Positions 9,373 through 18,461 of a stretch of DNA of 64,000 nt are shown here, one piece after another. Location: NCBI GenBank assembly GCA_037139095.1, contig JBAXHD010000002.1, forward strand, positions 1 through 64,000, written 5' to 3'. A model generated the notes under the pieces. The model worked only from the letters and a program-made list of their open reading frames with translations. It ran no database searches and had not been told where the DNA came from. The position numbers were made by a program, and so were the translations under genes. Positions within the stretch are counted from its first letter, which is position 1; each line of letters starts with the position of its first letter. Source of the stretch: WLMZ01 sp037139095 (GTDB lineage: Bacteria > Actinomycetota > Acidimicrobiia > Acidimicrobiales > Ilumatobacteraceae).

Positions 9373-11652
9373 ATGACCGATGCTGAGTTTCAGGGGGTTA
9401 TTGGGCGCACGTACGAAGACTCCACGCCATGGTGGCCCGAGTTGCCCAAGGCGCCGAAAGATGCACCCAACATTGTGATGGTGCTGCTCGACGATGTCGG
9501 CTACGCCCAGTTCGGTTGTTACGGCTCGGACATCGCGACGCCAACGTTCAATCGTTTGGCTGGCGATGGCTTGCGCTACAGCAGTTTCCACACCACCTCG
9601 CTGTGCTCGCCTACCCGCGCATGCTTGCTCACCGGCCGCAACCACCACAGCAACGGCATGGCGCGCATTGTTGAGTTCGCTGCTGGATTCCCGGGTTACA
9701 ACGCGTCTATTCCGCACGCCAATGGCTTCTTGTCAGAGGTGCTCGTGCGTAACGGTTACGCAACGTTTGCGGTGGGCAAGTGGCATCTCACTCCTGCAAC
9801 CGAGATGACCATGGGTAGCCCTCGCGATCGTTGGCCGCTTGGGCGCGGCTTCGAGCGGTTCTATGGCTTCATGGCGGGCGAGACCGATCAGTTCCATCCC
9901 GACCTTGTGTTCGACAACCATCAAGTCGATCCGCCGGCCACACCCGAAGAGGGCTATCACCTCACCGAAGATCTCGCCGACAAGTCGATCTTGTTCATGA
10001 AAGATCTGCGCGCAACGTCGCCCGATAAGCCGTTCATGTTGTACCTCACCCCGGGCGCATGTCATGCGCCGCATCAGGCGCCACGGAGCTTTATCGAGAA
10101 GTACCGCGGCTGTTTCGATCACGGCTGGGATCAGTGGCGCGACGGTGTCTATGCCCGTCAGGTCGAGTCGGGTTTGTTACCAGCGGGCACTCAGCTCAGC
10201 GAGCGTCCGGCATGGATTCCGGCATGGGATTCACTGTCGGCCGACGAGCGTCGGCTGTATGCGCGCATGATGGAGGTGTACGCGGGCTTCCTCGAGCACA
10301 CCGATCATTGCATTGGTCGTGTGCTCGACTTCATCGAAGAACTCGGCGAGACCGACAACACCATCGTGATGATCATGAGTGACAACGGAGCCAGCTCAGA
10401 GGGTGGGCCCAACGGTTCGTTCAACGAGATGTATTTCTTCAACTTCGAGCCCGAGAGTCTCGAAGAGAACCTGCGCCGCATCGACGACCTCGGCACGCCC
10501 AACGCCTATAACCATTACCCGTGGGGCTGGGCGTGGGCGGGCAACACTCCGCTCAAACGCTGGAAGCGCGAGACCCACGAAGGTGGCGTCACCGATCCGC
10601 TCATCTTCAGTTGGCCAAAGGGTGTTACCGCCACTGGCGAAACACGCCATCAGTACGTGCACGCCATCGACGTGTTCCCTACCTTGCTCGAGCTCATTGG
10701 CATCGTGCCTCCCACCGAAATCAACGGTGTGGTGCAGAGCCCCATCGAGGGCGTCAGCTTTGCTTCCACGCTCAACGACGCAGCGGCGCCATCGAAGCAC
10801 ATCACTCAGTACTACGAGATGTTTGGTTCGCGTGCGCTCTATCACGACGGCTGGAAAGCGGTTGCCTTCCATCCGTTGCTCACGGTTGATTACGGCGATG
10901 GTCGCGACTCTCACGCGCCGTTCGATCTTGATCAGTGGGAGCTCTACAACGTTGCCAACGATGTGTCTGAGACAACCGATGTTGCGGCCGAGAATCCCGA
11001 CAAGCTGCGCGAGCTCATTGAGATGTGGTGGCAGCAAGCCGAGCAGTTCAAGGTGCTGCCGCTCAACAACCAGCCCGCCAAGTTTGGCGACACTCGCTAT
11101 CGCCACGACACCTACGTGTATTACCCAGGTATCGGAAGCATTCCCGAGAACATTGCTCCAAACCTTCGCAACCGCGGATTCCATATCATCGCCGAACTCG
11201 ACATCGCGGCCGACGCCAACATCGATGGTGCCCTCGTGTGTCACGGTGGTCCATCGGGTGGCTACGCGGTCTACATCCAGAACCGTCGTTTGCATTATGT
11301 GAACAATCGCCTCGGCGCCGAGATCACCACAATCTCGGCCAGTGTGCCGTTGCCAGCGGGTCGCATTTCGGCGCGGGTGGTGTTCACCCCAACGGGTCGA
11401 TACACCGGCGACATCGCGCTGTATTACGACGACGTTCCGGTGGGCGAGGGCCACGTTGCGCGCACAACGCCGTTTAGCTATGGCGTCGATGGCTTCACCG
11501 TTGGCCATCAGCGCGGTGCATCGGTTACCCCGGCGTACGCAGGTGCATTTGCGATCGACCACTCGGTACTTCGCCGGGTCGTGATTGAGGGCATCGGACG
11601 CGCGTATCGCGATCCTGTGGCCGAACAGCGCGTTGCAATGGGTCAGCAGTAA
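9373..11652 (+). CDS. Arylsulfatase (type I, formylglycine-dependent)
   Basis: A large sulfatase of 759 residues that hydrolyses sulfate esters. The catalytic signature C-x-P-x-R is present as LCSPTRACLLTGRNHH, in which the Cys would be converted to formylglycine. Metal ligands are visible as LLDDVGY near residue 38 and later as MSDNGAS. Length and motifs match mycobacterial AtsA-like arylsulfatases, including a C-terminal beta-rich extension of about 200 residues. No signal peptide is seen, so it is likely cytoplasmic. AAGGAG lies seven bases before the ATG. An LLM oxidoreductase follows after ten bases. A formylglycine-generating enzyme is not in the window. Confidence 0.94.
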   Translation: MTDAEFQGVIGRTYEDSTPWWPELPKAPKDAPNIVMVLLDDVGYAQFGCYGSDIATPTFNRLAGDGLRYSSFHTTSLCSPTRACLLTGRNHHSNGMARIVEFAAGFPGYNASIPHANGFLSEVLVRNGYATFAVGKWHLTPATEMTMGSPRDRWPLGRGFERFYGFMAGETDQFHPDLVFDNHQVDPPATPEEGYHLTEDLADKSILFMKDLRATSPDKPFMLYLTPGACHAPHQAPRSFIEKYRGCFDHGWDQWRDGVYARQVESGLLPAGTQLSERPAWIPAWDSLSADERRLYARMMEVYAGFLEHTDHCIGRVLDFIEELGETDNTIVMIMSDNGASSEGGPNGSFNEMYFFNFEPESLEENLRRIDDLGTPNAYNHYPWGWAWAGNTPLKRWKRETHEGGVTDPLIFSWPKGVTATGETRHQYVHAIDVFPTLLELIGIVPPTEINGVVQSPIEGVSFASTLNDAAAPSKHITQYYEMFGSRALYHDGWKAVAFHPLLTVDYGDGRDSHAPFDLDQWELYNVANDVSETTDVAAENPDKLRELIEMWWQQAEQFKVLPLNNQPAKFGDTRYRHDTYVYYPGIGSIPENIAPNLRNRGFHIIAELDIAADANIDGALVCHGGPSGGYAVYIQNRRLHYVNNRLGAEITTISASVPLPAGRISARVVFTPTGRYTGDIALYYDDVPVGEGHVARTTPFSYGVDGFTVGHQRGASVTPAYAGAFAIDHSVLRRVVIEGIGRAYRDPVAEQRVAMGQQ

Positions 11653-11662
11653 TCACATCGCA

Positions 11663-12544
11663 ATGAAAATCGGCGTGCAGTTGCCCGAGGTCGAACGAGT
11701 CGTGCGATGGCCCGAGGTTCAACGCATGGCCGTGCTTGCCGAGGATGCTGGCTTCGATTCGTTGTGGGTCGGCGATCACTATCTGTACCGCGAGGGCAGC
11801 GACGAGCGTGGCCCATGGGAAGCATGGACTCAACTCGCTGCCATCGCAGCAGTGACATCACGAATCGAGATTGGGCCGCTGGTTGCTTCGCTGCCGTTTC
11901 ACAACCCTGCGGTGTTGGCCAAGATGGCCTCAACAGTCGACGAGATCTCCGGTGGGCGTCTCACGCTCGGCGTGGGTTCGGGTTGGAACACCACCGAGTT
12001 CAATGCGATGGGCTTGCCGTTCTCACGACGTGTGGCTCGGTTCGAAGAATCATTTGGCATCGTTCGTCGGCTCTTGGCCGGCGATACCGTCACAACCAGC
12101 GGCGAGTTCTACGAACTGGATAAGTGCGTTCTGCTGCCCGCATCGCAACGAGATCGCCCCGTGCCGTTAATGATCGGATCCATGGGTCCACGCATGCTCG
12201 ACATCACCCTTGCGCACGTGGCTGCATGGAACGCGTGGTTCGCCGAGTTCGACAACCGTCCCGAACTCATTGCGCCGGTGCTTCAGCGTTTGCGCGTAGC
12301 GTGCGCTCGTGTCGGTCGTGATTTCGACACGCTCGAGAAGTCGGTGGCGCTGTTGCTCGACTTCGGTACCGATGCGCCTCGGCGTGGTAGCCACAATGCC
12401 ATCACCGGCTCCGCCATGCAGATGGCCCATGCGCTGCACGCCGTGGGTGAAGCAGGTATCGATCACGTGCAGCTGGTGCTTGATCCCATCACCGAGGCCA
12501 CCATCAGTCGGGCCGCAGAAGTAGCGGAGCTGTTTCGCGGCTAG
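11663..12544 (+). CDS. LLM-class F420-dependent oxidoreductase
   Basis: Luciferase-like TIM-barrel flavin or F420 enzyme of 293 residues. The N-terminus MKIGVQLPEVERVVRW, the segment DSLWVGDHYLYR, and the family motif LGVGSGWNTTEFNAMGLPFSRR are typical of the TIGR03560/F420 branch. The start was set at the Met at 11663, where homology begins; an upstream extension overlapping the sulfatase was rejected. It is probably cotranscribed with the sulfatase (gap ten bases). The substrate is unknown. Confidence 0.9.
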   Translation: MKIGVQLPEVERVVRWPEVQRMAVLAEDAGFDSLWVGDHYLYREGSDERGPWEAWTQLAAIAAVTSRIEIGPLVASLPFHNPAVLAKMASTVDEISGGRLTLGVGSGWNTTEFNAMGLPFSRRVARFEESFGIVRRLLAGDTVTTSGEFYELDKCVLLPASQRDRPVPLMIGSMGPRMLDITLAHVAAWNAWFAEFDNRPELIAPVLQRLRVACARVGRDFDTLEKSVALLLDFGTDAPRRGSHNAITGSAMQMAHALHAVGEAGIDHVQLVLDPITEATISRAAEVAELFRG

Positions 12545-12557
12545 CAGCGAGTGTCAG

Positions 12558-13547
12558 TTACTTCTGAACGATCCGGCGAACTGCCTGGATCTTGTCGAGG
12601 CTTGGCATTGCGCTGATCCGCACCGGTGTGCCCGTGCGAGCGGCCTGAATCCATGTGGTGCTGTCGATCGCCACGCCAACGTGACCGATCACGCCAGGAG
12701 TTGCAGACGAATACATGAACACAAGATCGCCTGCCTTGATGGGCTCGGTCTTCCAGTCGACGGCCGTGCCATAGGTGGACTGCACCAAGCTCTGGTGAGG
12801 CAGTGAGATGTTGATCTGACGGTATGCGGCCGTCACGAGTCCGGAGCAGTCGAATGCGTCGGGGCCTTCGCCATTGAACTGGTACGGCTTGCCCGCCTGG
12901 GCCTGCAAGTAGGCGATCAATGTGGTGATCGACGGCGGCTGATCGGCGGGTGCCACGGTGGTTGGGGTCGTGGTGGCAGGGGTTGTGGTTGTCGGTGCGG
13001 TTGTGCTCGGTGCGGTTGTGCTCGGAGCGGATTTGGTCGTAGGTGTCGTCGTCGTCGTCGTGGCGGCGGCGGCTACCACGGCGCCAGCCGGAAGCGTCAG
13101 CTTGGTGCCCGGGAAGATTGAGCTTGTCACGGTCATCTTGTTGACCTTCAGCAATGCCCAGAGCGCGACGCCATGCGTCATCGCAATTCCACTGAGCGAG
13201 TCGTTGCGCTTCACGACGTACACCGTGCCCGCGGGGGCAACGGCCTTCGCGGCAGACGGCTTTGCGGGGGTCTTCGTGGGTGCCTTCGCGGCCGGCGCTG
13301 CTGCGTTTGCCGGCACCAAGAGGGTGTCGCCGGGGTGAATAACGCTGGTGATTTTGAGGTTGTTCAGCTTCAGCAGATCGTTGACATTCGCGCCAACTTT
13401 GACGGCGATACCGGTGAGGTAATCGCCAGAGCGAACGACGTATGTAGCAGCAGGGGCAGCCAGCGCTGAGGTGTCGATCACGCACAGCGAGAAGATCGAC
13501 ATCGTTGAAAGAGCAGTAACAGCGAGGGCCAGGCGGAACCGGGACAT
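12558..13547 (-). CDS. Secreted LysM / NlpC-P60 peptidoglycan endopeptidase
   Basis: Cell-wall hydrolase of 329 residues. A signal peptide (residues 1-30, ending near ALAAPA) is followed by two LysM domains (about 35-80 and 108-152), each starting YVV-R/K-x-G/N-D and separated by a Lys/Ala/Pro linker. A long Thr/Pro linker (about 160-200) leads to the C-terminal NlpC/P60 domain. The catalytic Cys is in AFDCSGLV and the His in IGHVGVAI. It would cleave peptide stems of peptidoglycan outside the membrane. It converges with the LLM oxidoreductase gene. Confidence 0.94.
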   Translation of the reverse strand: MSRFRLALAVTALSTMSIFSLCVIDTSALAAPAATYVVRSGDYLTGIAVKVGANVNDLLKLNNLKITSVIHPGDTLLVPANAAAPAAKAPTKTPAKPSAAKAVAPAGTVYVVKRNDSLSGIAMTHGVALWALLKVNKMTVTSSIFPGTKLTLPAGAVVAAAATTTTTTPTTKSAPSTTAPSTTAPTTTTPATTTPTTVAPADQPPSITTLIAYLQAQAGKPYQFNGEGPDAFDCSGLVTAAYRQINISLPHQSLVQSTYGTAVDWKTEPIKAGDLVFMYSSATPGVIGHVGVAIDSTTWIQAARTGTPVRISAMPSLDKIQAVRRIVQK

Positions 13548-13616
13548 ACTCTTTCTTCGGCACGAACGGCGCTCACCTTTACTGATTCGTGAGCATTTTG
13601 TTCGCCGACGTTGTTC

Positions 13617-13663
13617 TCTGTGAAGTGTGAGCGCACGGTCGACGTGCGCTCACACTTCACAGA
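13617..13663. terminator. Perfect 21-bp inverted repeat
   Basis: Arms at 13617-13637 and 13643-13663 are perfect reverse complements over 21 bp, enclosing the five-base loop gtcga. It lies 29 bases past the stop of the CoA ligase (minus strand) and 69 bases before the LysM gene start. The strong G/C stem without a U-run fits a rho-independent terminator of the type common in actinobacteria, though an operator role is possible. Confidence 0.6.
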
Positions 13664-13692
13664 AACACCATGTCAACCGGGACGACAGAGCG

Positions 13693-15243
13693 CTAGTTGA
13701 CACCCTTTTGATGGCCGGCCCAGTAGGGCTCACGCAGCTTGAATTTTTGCAGCTTGCCGGTGCTGGTGCGGGCAAGGACATCGCGGAACTCGACGCGCTT
13801 TGGGCACTTGTAGCCGGCGAGCTTTGTCTTCGCGTAGGAGATGAGATCGGCCTCGGTGAGTGTTGAACCTGGGGTCTTCACAACCAATGCCATCACGAGC
13901 TCGCCCCACTTTTCGTCGGGGACGCCGATGACCGCTACCTCGGCGACCTCGGCGTGGCTGAACACAGCATCTTCAACTTCGATGGACGACACGTTTTCGC
14001 CACCCGAGATGATGACGTCTTTCTTGCGATCAGAGATCGTGACGTAGTGCTCGGTATCGAGGAACCCACCGTCGCCGGTGTAGAACCAATCGCGTCCATC
14101 GTCGCCGCTACGAATGGCAGCTGCAGTCTCAACCGGCTGATCCCAGTAGCCACCCATGATGACGTTGCCGCGAGCCATCACTTCGCCATCGGGCGAGGTG
14201 GTGACTTCGATGCCGAGTGCTGGGCCCCCAGCGCGGCCGAGGCGCTGTGCTCGCTCGCTCGGTGATAGCTCGTCGAACTCGGCGCGGCCTCGATTGATCG
14301 TGAGTAATGGTGAACTCTCGGTGAGGCCGTAGATCTGAACGAACTCCCAGCCGAGAAGTGTTTCGGCCAACTCGATGGTCTGGGTGGGCGGCGGGGCTCC
14401 GGCCACAACCATCCGTACGGTGCCGCTACCGGGGATCGGCCCGTCCCACGTTCGGGCAGCTTCGATGACCATGTTGAGCACCGCAGGGGCGCCGGCCAAA
14501 ATGGTGACTCCGTATTGCTTGATGCGCCGCAGAATCTCGGCGCCGTCGACCTTGCGCAAGATGATGTGTTGCGCGCCGACACCGGTGGCTGCATACGTGA
14601 GGCCCCAACCGTTGCAGTGAAATTGGGGCAACGTGTGCAGATATACATCGCGGTCGGAGAGGCCGATGTGCCAACCAAATGTGGCCGCATTGATCCACAG
14701 GTTGCGATGGGTCAGTTGCACACCCTTTGGTCGCGCTGTAGTGCCGCTGGTGTAGTTGATGGTTGCGGTGGCGTCTTCGTCGGCTAACCACGGCAGTGGC
14801 TGCGCATCGAAGCGCATGAGTTGGGCGTCGGTCTCGGATCCGATGATGAACTTGCGCTCGCACTGCACCGATGCCATCGCCTCTTCGAGTTCAGGGTCGA
14901 CGAGCAAGATGCGCGCCCCTGAGTGGTTCACGATGTATTGCACTTCTTCGGCCACGAGGCGGAAGTTGATGGGAACCAAGATGCGACCTGAGCCGCTGAC
15001 TCCGAAGAACGCTGTGAGCAGGCGGGCCGAATTATGGCTCAACATTGCAACGCGCTCGCCCTGAGCGATGCCAAGCGCGTCGAGTCCGGCGGCGAGTGCG
15101 TTTGAGCGGGTGGCCATCTCGCGATAGGTGGCGGTGCCCCATCCGGCTGCAGGCTGATCGGGTTCGTCGACGAATCCGATGCGGTCGGGATACACCTGGC
15201 TCGCACGTCGCAAGTAGTCGTTGACGGTTAAGGCAACCTTCAT
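13693..15243 (-). CDS. Acyl-CoA synthetase (AMP-forming)
   Basis: A 516-residue ANL-superfamily fatty-acid or aromatic acid CoA ligase. The P-loop is INYTSGTTARPKG, followed by YGLTESSP, the adenylate-binding WFYTGDGG, the hinge DVIISGGENVSSIEVED and the C-terminal catalytic-lysine motif RTSTGKLQKFKLRE. The ATG at 15241-15243 was chosen because GGAGG precedes it by six bases; the longer frame upstream was rejected. It is transcribed divergently from the MatB-like ligase. The substrate is not predictable from sequence. Confidence 0.93.
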   Translation of the reverse strand: MKVALTVNDYLRRASQVYPDRIGFVDEPDQPAAGWGTATYREMATRSNALAAGLDALGIAQGERVAMLSHNSARLLTAFFGVSGSGRILVPINFRLVAEEVQYIVNHSGARILLVDPELEEAMASVQCERKFIIGSETDAQLMRFDAQPLPWLADEDATATINYTSGTTARPKGVQLTHRNLWINAATFGWHIGLSDRDVYLHTLPQFHCNGWGLTYAATGVGAQHIILRKVDGAEILRRIKQYGVTILAGAPAVLNMVIEAARTWDGPIPGSGTVRMVVAGAPPPTQTIELAETLLGWEFVQIYGLTESSPLLTINRGRAEFDELSPSERAQRLGRAGGPALGIEVTTSPDGEVMARGNVIMGGYWDQPVETAAAIRSGDDGRDWFYTGDGGFLDTEHYVTISDRKKDVIISGGENVSSIEVEDAVFSHAEVAEVAVIGVPDEKWGELVMALVVKTPGSTLTEADLISYAKTKLAGYKCPKRVEFRDVLARTSTGKLQKFKLREPYWAGHQKGVN

Positions 15244-15371
15244 ATCTGGCCTCCAGAAGTAGGACGCCAAGGTACCATTTCGGCCTGATCGCGTGGCTAC
15301 TTGAAACCAGAGATCGACACGCTCAATGGCGTGGTCATGGCACACGTAACCAGCCCGAAAGAAGGCCGAGA

Positions 15372-16862
15372 ATGAGTACAGCGCGCACCTTGGTCGAGTT
15401 GTTCGAGAAGCATCGCTCGTCAGCTGATGCAGTGTTCATCGAAGGTTGCGAGGGGCTCTCGTCGTACACCTATGGCCAAGCGTGGTCGAGAGCAGCACAG
15501 GTGGCGCACGCACTGGCGACTCGTGGGGTGAGTCCTGGTGATCGAGTGGCGCTGCAGACACCCAAGTCGAGCGAGGCACTCATTGTGTATCTCGGCTGCC
15601 TTCGTGCAGGTGCTGTCTTGGTTCCGTTGAATCCTGGGGCAACCGAGTCCGAGCTCGATTATCTGCTCGCCGACGCATCGCCAGCTCTGGTCATCGCCGA
15701 TCCAACGCTTGCGGCGGCGCGCTCATCGCTGCCGCTGATGCTCATCGATGCAAGCCGTGGCGCAGACTCTTTGGCCGCAATCGATAACCAGCCAGCAACG
15801 TCTCCGCAGTTCGTGCCAACCGCCGATTCGCATGCAGCGATGGTGTACACCAGTGGCACCACTGGTCGCCCGAAAGGCGCCGTGCTGAGTCACGCCAACC
15901 TCACGGCTAACGCCCTCACACTCGCTTCCGAATGGGGTTTCTCGTCAAGCGATCGTCTGCTTCACCTGTTGCCGATCTTTCACGTGCACGGCTTGTTCGT
16001 GGCTACCAACTGCACCATCGCCGGTGGCGGCTCGATGGTGCTTGCTCCTCGGTTCGAGGTAGATGTCGTGCTCGACCAACTGCCGTCGTGCACGGTGATG
16101 ATGGGCGTGCCCACGTTCTATACGCGACTGTTGGCCGACCCTCGCTTCGGCGCCGACACGTGCCGCGAAGCACGGGTCATCATCAGCGGCTCGGCGCCGC
16201 TGCTGGCTAGCACGCACATCGAGTTCGAGCAGCGCACCGGTCAGGTGATCCTCGAGCGTTACGGCATGTCCGAGACCTCGATGCTCACATCGAACCCACT
16301 TCACGGCACGCGCAAGCCCGGCACCGTTGGGCCCGCGTTGCCCGGCGTGTCGCTGCGTGTTGTTCACCCCGACACCCATCAGGCGCAGCCCATCGGCGAG
16401 ATCGGCGACATCGAGGTCACCGGACCAAATGTTTTTGGCGGCTATTGGAACAGACCCGAACTCAACGCCACCGAGTTCACCGCCGATGGTTTCTTCCGCA
16501 CCGGCGATGTAGGCACCATCGATGCCGACGGCTACGTGACCATCGTGGGGCGCGAGAAAGACCTCATCATCACCGGCGGGCTCAACGTGTATCCAAAAGA
16601 GATCGAGGAAGCCATCGACGCGCAACCTGGTGTTGCGTGTAGCGCGGTCATCGGTGTGCCCGACGCCGACTTTGGCGAGGCGGTTGTCGCCGTGGTTGTC
16701 GCAGCCCACGGAGCCACTCTCGATGTTGCAGCACTGCGTGACGCCCTGCGGGTGCTGCTCGCTGCGTACAAGGTGCCCAAGCAGATTCATGTTGTTGATG
16801 CCCTGCCACAGAACGCGATGGGCAAGGTCGAAAAGTCGAAGCTGCGTAACACCTACGCCTAG
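15372..16862 (+). CDS. matB: Malonyl-CoA synthetase-like ligase (MatB family)
   Basis: AMP-forming ligase of 496 residues. General ANL motifs are VYTSGTTGRPKG, FFRTGDVG, DLIITGGLNVYPKE and QNAMGKVEKSKL. Several features point to MatB/ACSF3: the LLPIFHVHGLFVATN stretch, MMGVPTFYTRLL, RYGMSETSMLTSNP and RKPGTVGPALPGVSLR. MatB makes malonyl- or methylmalonyl-CoA from the free diacid. A role feeding the methylmalonyl-CoA pathway seen elsewhere in the window is an inference. The next gene starts 17 bases after it. Confidence 0.78.
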   Translation: MSTARTLVELFEKHRSSADAVFIEGCEGLSSYTYGQAWSRAAQVAHALATRGVSPGDRVALQTPKSSEALIVYLGCLRAGAVLVPLNPGATESELDYLLADASPALVIADPTLAAARSSLPLMLIDASRGADSLAAIDNQPATSPQFVPTADSHAAMVYTSGTTGRPKGAVLSHANLTANALTLASEWGFSSSDRLLHLLPIFHVHGLFVATNCTIAGGGSMVLAPRFEVDVVLDQLPSCTVMMGVPTFYTRLLADPRFGADTCREARVIISGSAPLLASTHIEFEQRTGQVILERYGMSETSMLTSNPLHGTRKPGTVGPALPGVSLRVVHPDTHQAQPIGEIGDIEVTGPNVFGGYWNRPELNATEFTADGFFRTGDVGTIDADGYVTIVGREKDLIITGGLNVYPKEIEEAIDAQPGVACSAVIGVPDADFGEAVVAVVVAAHGATLDVAALRDALRVLLAAYKVPKQIHVVDALPQNAMGKVEKSKLRNTYA

Positions 16863-16878
16863 ACCGTACGCTCGCTGC

Positions 16879-17136
16879 GTGGCCACTGCTTCTCCTTCTC
16901 CGACTCCAAACCCCAACGCGACCAAGTTCACGCTCGACGTCACCTTGGCGTCGTCGATCAACTTCTCCAGTGCTGAGGCAGCCGCGGGTCATCATTTCGC
17001 CGAAGCAGTCTTTGCTGCCGGTGGTGTTGCTGCGGTGTTTGGTGTGAACAACTTTGTCACCATCACGCGCCAAGCCGATGCGCCGTGGGAGCCAATCGTG
17101 GCAGCGGTGCAAGCTGCCGCCAACGAGTACCTCTAG
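16879..17136 (+). CDS. NifU N-terminal-like small protein
   Basis: An 85-residue protein resembling the Nfu/NifU N-terminal domain (PF08712-like): TPNPNATKFTLDV near the start, then a GVAAVFGVNNFVTITR stretch and a trailing W. There is no CxxC cluster-binding domain, so it would be a stand-alone N-domain. The GTG at 16879 is the best start because the frame upstream overlaps the MatB-like gene in another frame; no clear ribosome-binding site is visible. Its role in iron-sulfur metabolism is unproven. Confidence 0.72.
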   Translation: MATASPSPTPNPNATKFTLDVTLASSINFSSAEAAAGHHFAEAVFAAGGVAAVFGVNNFVTITRQADAPWEPIVAAVQAAANEYL

Positions 17137-17165
17137 CGCTGAGCGCGCTGCCACGCCGACCTAGG

Positions 17166-17843
17166 TCAGTCGACGATGTCGACAGCGGGAAGGTCGAAGA
17201 TGTGTAACGCAGCGATGGCCGAGGCCGCGTCTCCGGTCCAGTTGGCTGCGGCAATCTGAGCCGCGCTGCGTCGGCCAAAAAGCATGCGCAGCAACTCGTA
17301 CGCCGATGTGCCCAAGGTAGCGCCAGGCTCTGATCCGATTGGCCCCAGCAGGTATTGCTCGCCATCTACCAAGATCAGCAACGTCGGCGCACCCGATGAC
17401 TCGTATCGTCCGGCGAACATGCTCAGCGCTGCGTCGGCCAGCACCCGAACGCGTGGGTCGCGGCGATTGCCGGGGGCACCGATTGCCGCGCGGATGTCGT
17501 GGCCATGCGTCCACACATCGAACGTGAGGAACGCGATGGTAGGCCCCATCTGTGCGACCACTTCTTCGAACATCGGTCCAGTGGTCACCCATTCGGCGCA
17601 TACCTCGGCCAACGACAGCGACTGCCGACTCTGAATCTGTGCTGCAGTCCACTCGGGCGACCCAGCGCCGTCTAAGCGGCCGTCGATGAAGTCGGCGCAG
17701 ACTCCGGCGAGATGGCGATAGCCGTCGAGCACTGTCCACGGGGGAGTAGGAGCGAGCAAGGCGCCCGCCTGCGATTCAGAGATTGACCCGGCGAGTTCGA
17801 TCAGTTCGTTTCGACACGCCGCGTAGACGTCGCTCATTTCCAT
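17166..17843 (-). CDS. Maleylpyruvate isomerase-family (DinB-fold) protein
   Basis: A 225-residue protein of the actinobacterial TIGR03083-type family, a DinB-like helical bundle that includes mycothiol-dependent enzymes. Typical elements are TPPWTVLDGYRHLAGVCADF near the N-terminus and DVWTHGHDIRAAIGAP near residue 120, giving the metal-binding histidines. The ATG at 17841-17843 was chosen; another Met lies two codons later. Actual substrate unknown. It is convergent with the NifU-N-like gene. Confidence 0.8.
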   Translation of the reverse strand: MEMSDVYAACRNELIELAGSISESQAGALLAPTPPWTVLDGYRHLAGVCADFIDGRLDGAGSPEWTAAQIQSRQSLSLAEVCAEWVTTGPMFEEVVAQMGPTIAFLTFDVWTHGHDIRAAIGAPGNRRDPRVRVLADAALSMFAGRYESSGAPTLLILVDGEQYLLGPIGSEPGATLGTSAYELLRMLFGRRSAAQIAAANWTGDAASAIAALHIFDLPAVDIVD

Positions 17844-18086
17844 GTCGTACAGAATCGCACAACGACTGCGTGGGCGGCTCAAGCGAGTGCTCAATCAACC
17901 AGGGCATCGGTCACTGTTGTCGATTGTGTTGGACCTTTGGTTGAAGCCGCCGGAAACCCGCGACCGTTTCGGTTTGGCGTTTCACGCATTCTGGGACATC
18001 TCAGCAGGTAGATTGGGTCTATCTTTCGCGACGGCCTTGTGGCCTCCCCGCCAGAGTCTTCACCTGAGCGAACACGAGGGATCCCC

Positions 18087-18416
18087 ATGGCGAACGCCTT
18101 AATTCCAGCTAGCCCAGCAAAGGCAGCTCCAGCAAAGCGCGCAGCGCCAACAAAGCGTGCCGCCAAGGGCGCCGCTTCAGTTCTTCCTGAGCAGCACACC
18201 GCCGGCGAGGCAGTGGCCCATGCGATCATCAGCCAGTACCAAGATCTCAAGCCGTCGGTGAATCTCATCATGGCCGCCGAGATGAGCGACGAATCTCTGT
18301 TGGTGGCCATCACGTTGTTCCGCGACTCGCTCGATGTCCCAGGCGATAAGTACCGCTACCCAGCCAATGCCATCGAAGGTGGCCGGCAGATGGTTGCCGT
18401 CCGCTCAGCTGAATAG
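18087..18416 (+). CDS. Hypothetical protein with Lys/Ala/Pro-rich N-terminus
   Basis: A 109-residue protein. Residues 8-38 are built from Ala, Pro, Lys and Arg repeats of the type PAKAAPAKRAAPTKRAAK, resembling the basic tails of histone-like proteins, and the rest is a compact helical segment ending in KYRYPANAIEGGRQMV. The basic tail could bind nucleic acid or polyphosphate, but no family is recognised. The start MANALIP at 18087 was chosen over an upstream in-frame ATG. It is followed by a membrane protein gene 45 bases away. Confidence 0.62.
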   Translation: MANALIPASPAKAAPAKRAAPTKRAAKGAASVLPEQHTAGEAVAHAIISQYQDLKPSVNLIMAAEMSDESLLVAITLFRDSLDVPGDKYRYPANAIEGGRQMVAVRSAE

Positions 18417-18461
18417 CCACGGTCGCGCAAGCGCGTTGTCGTCACCGCTTACTGTGGCAAG

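Noticed and set aside
10396..11562. 388-codon frame antisense to the arylsulfatase
   Set aside because: Mirror frame of a codon-biased high-GC gene; no domain resemblance.
12940..13080. Apparent tandem DNA repeat in the LysM/NlpC gene
   Set aside because: Low-complexity codons for the Thr/Pro linker, not a mobile or regulatory repeat.
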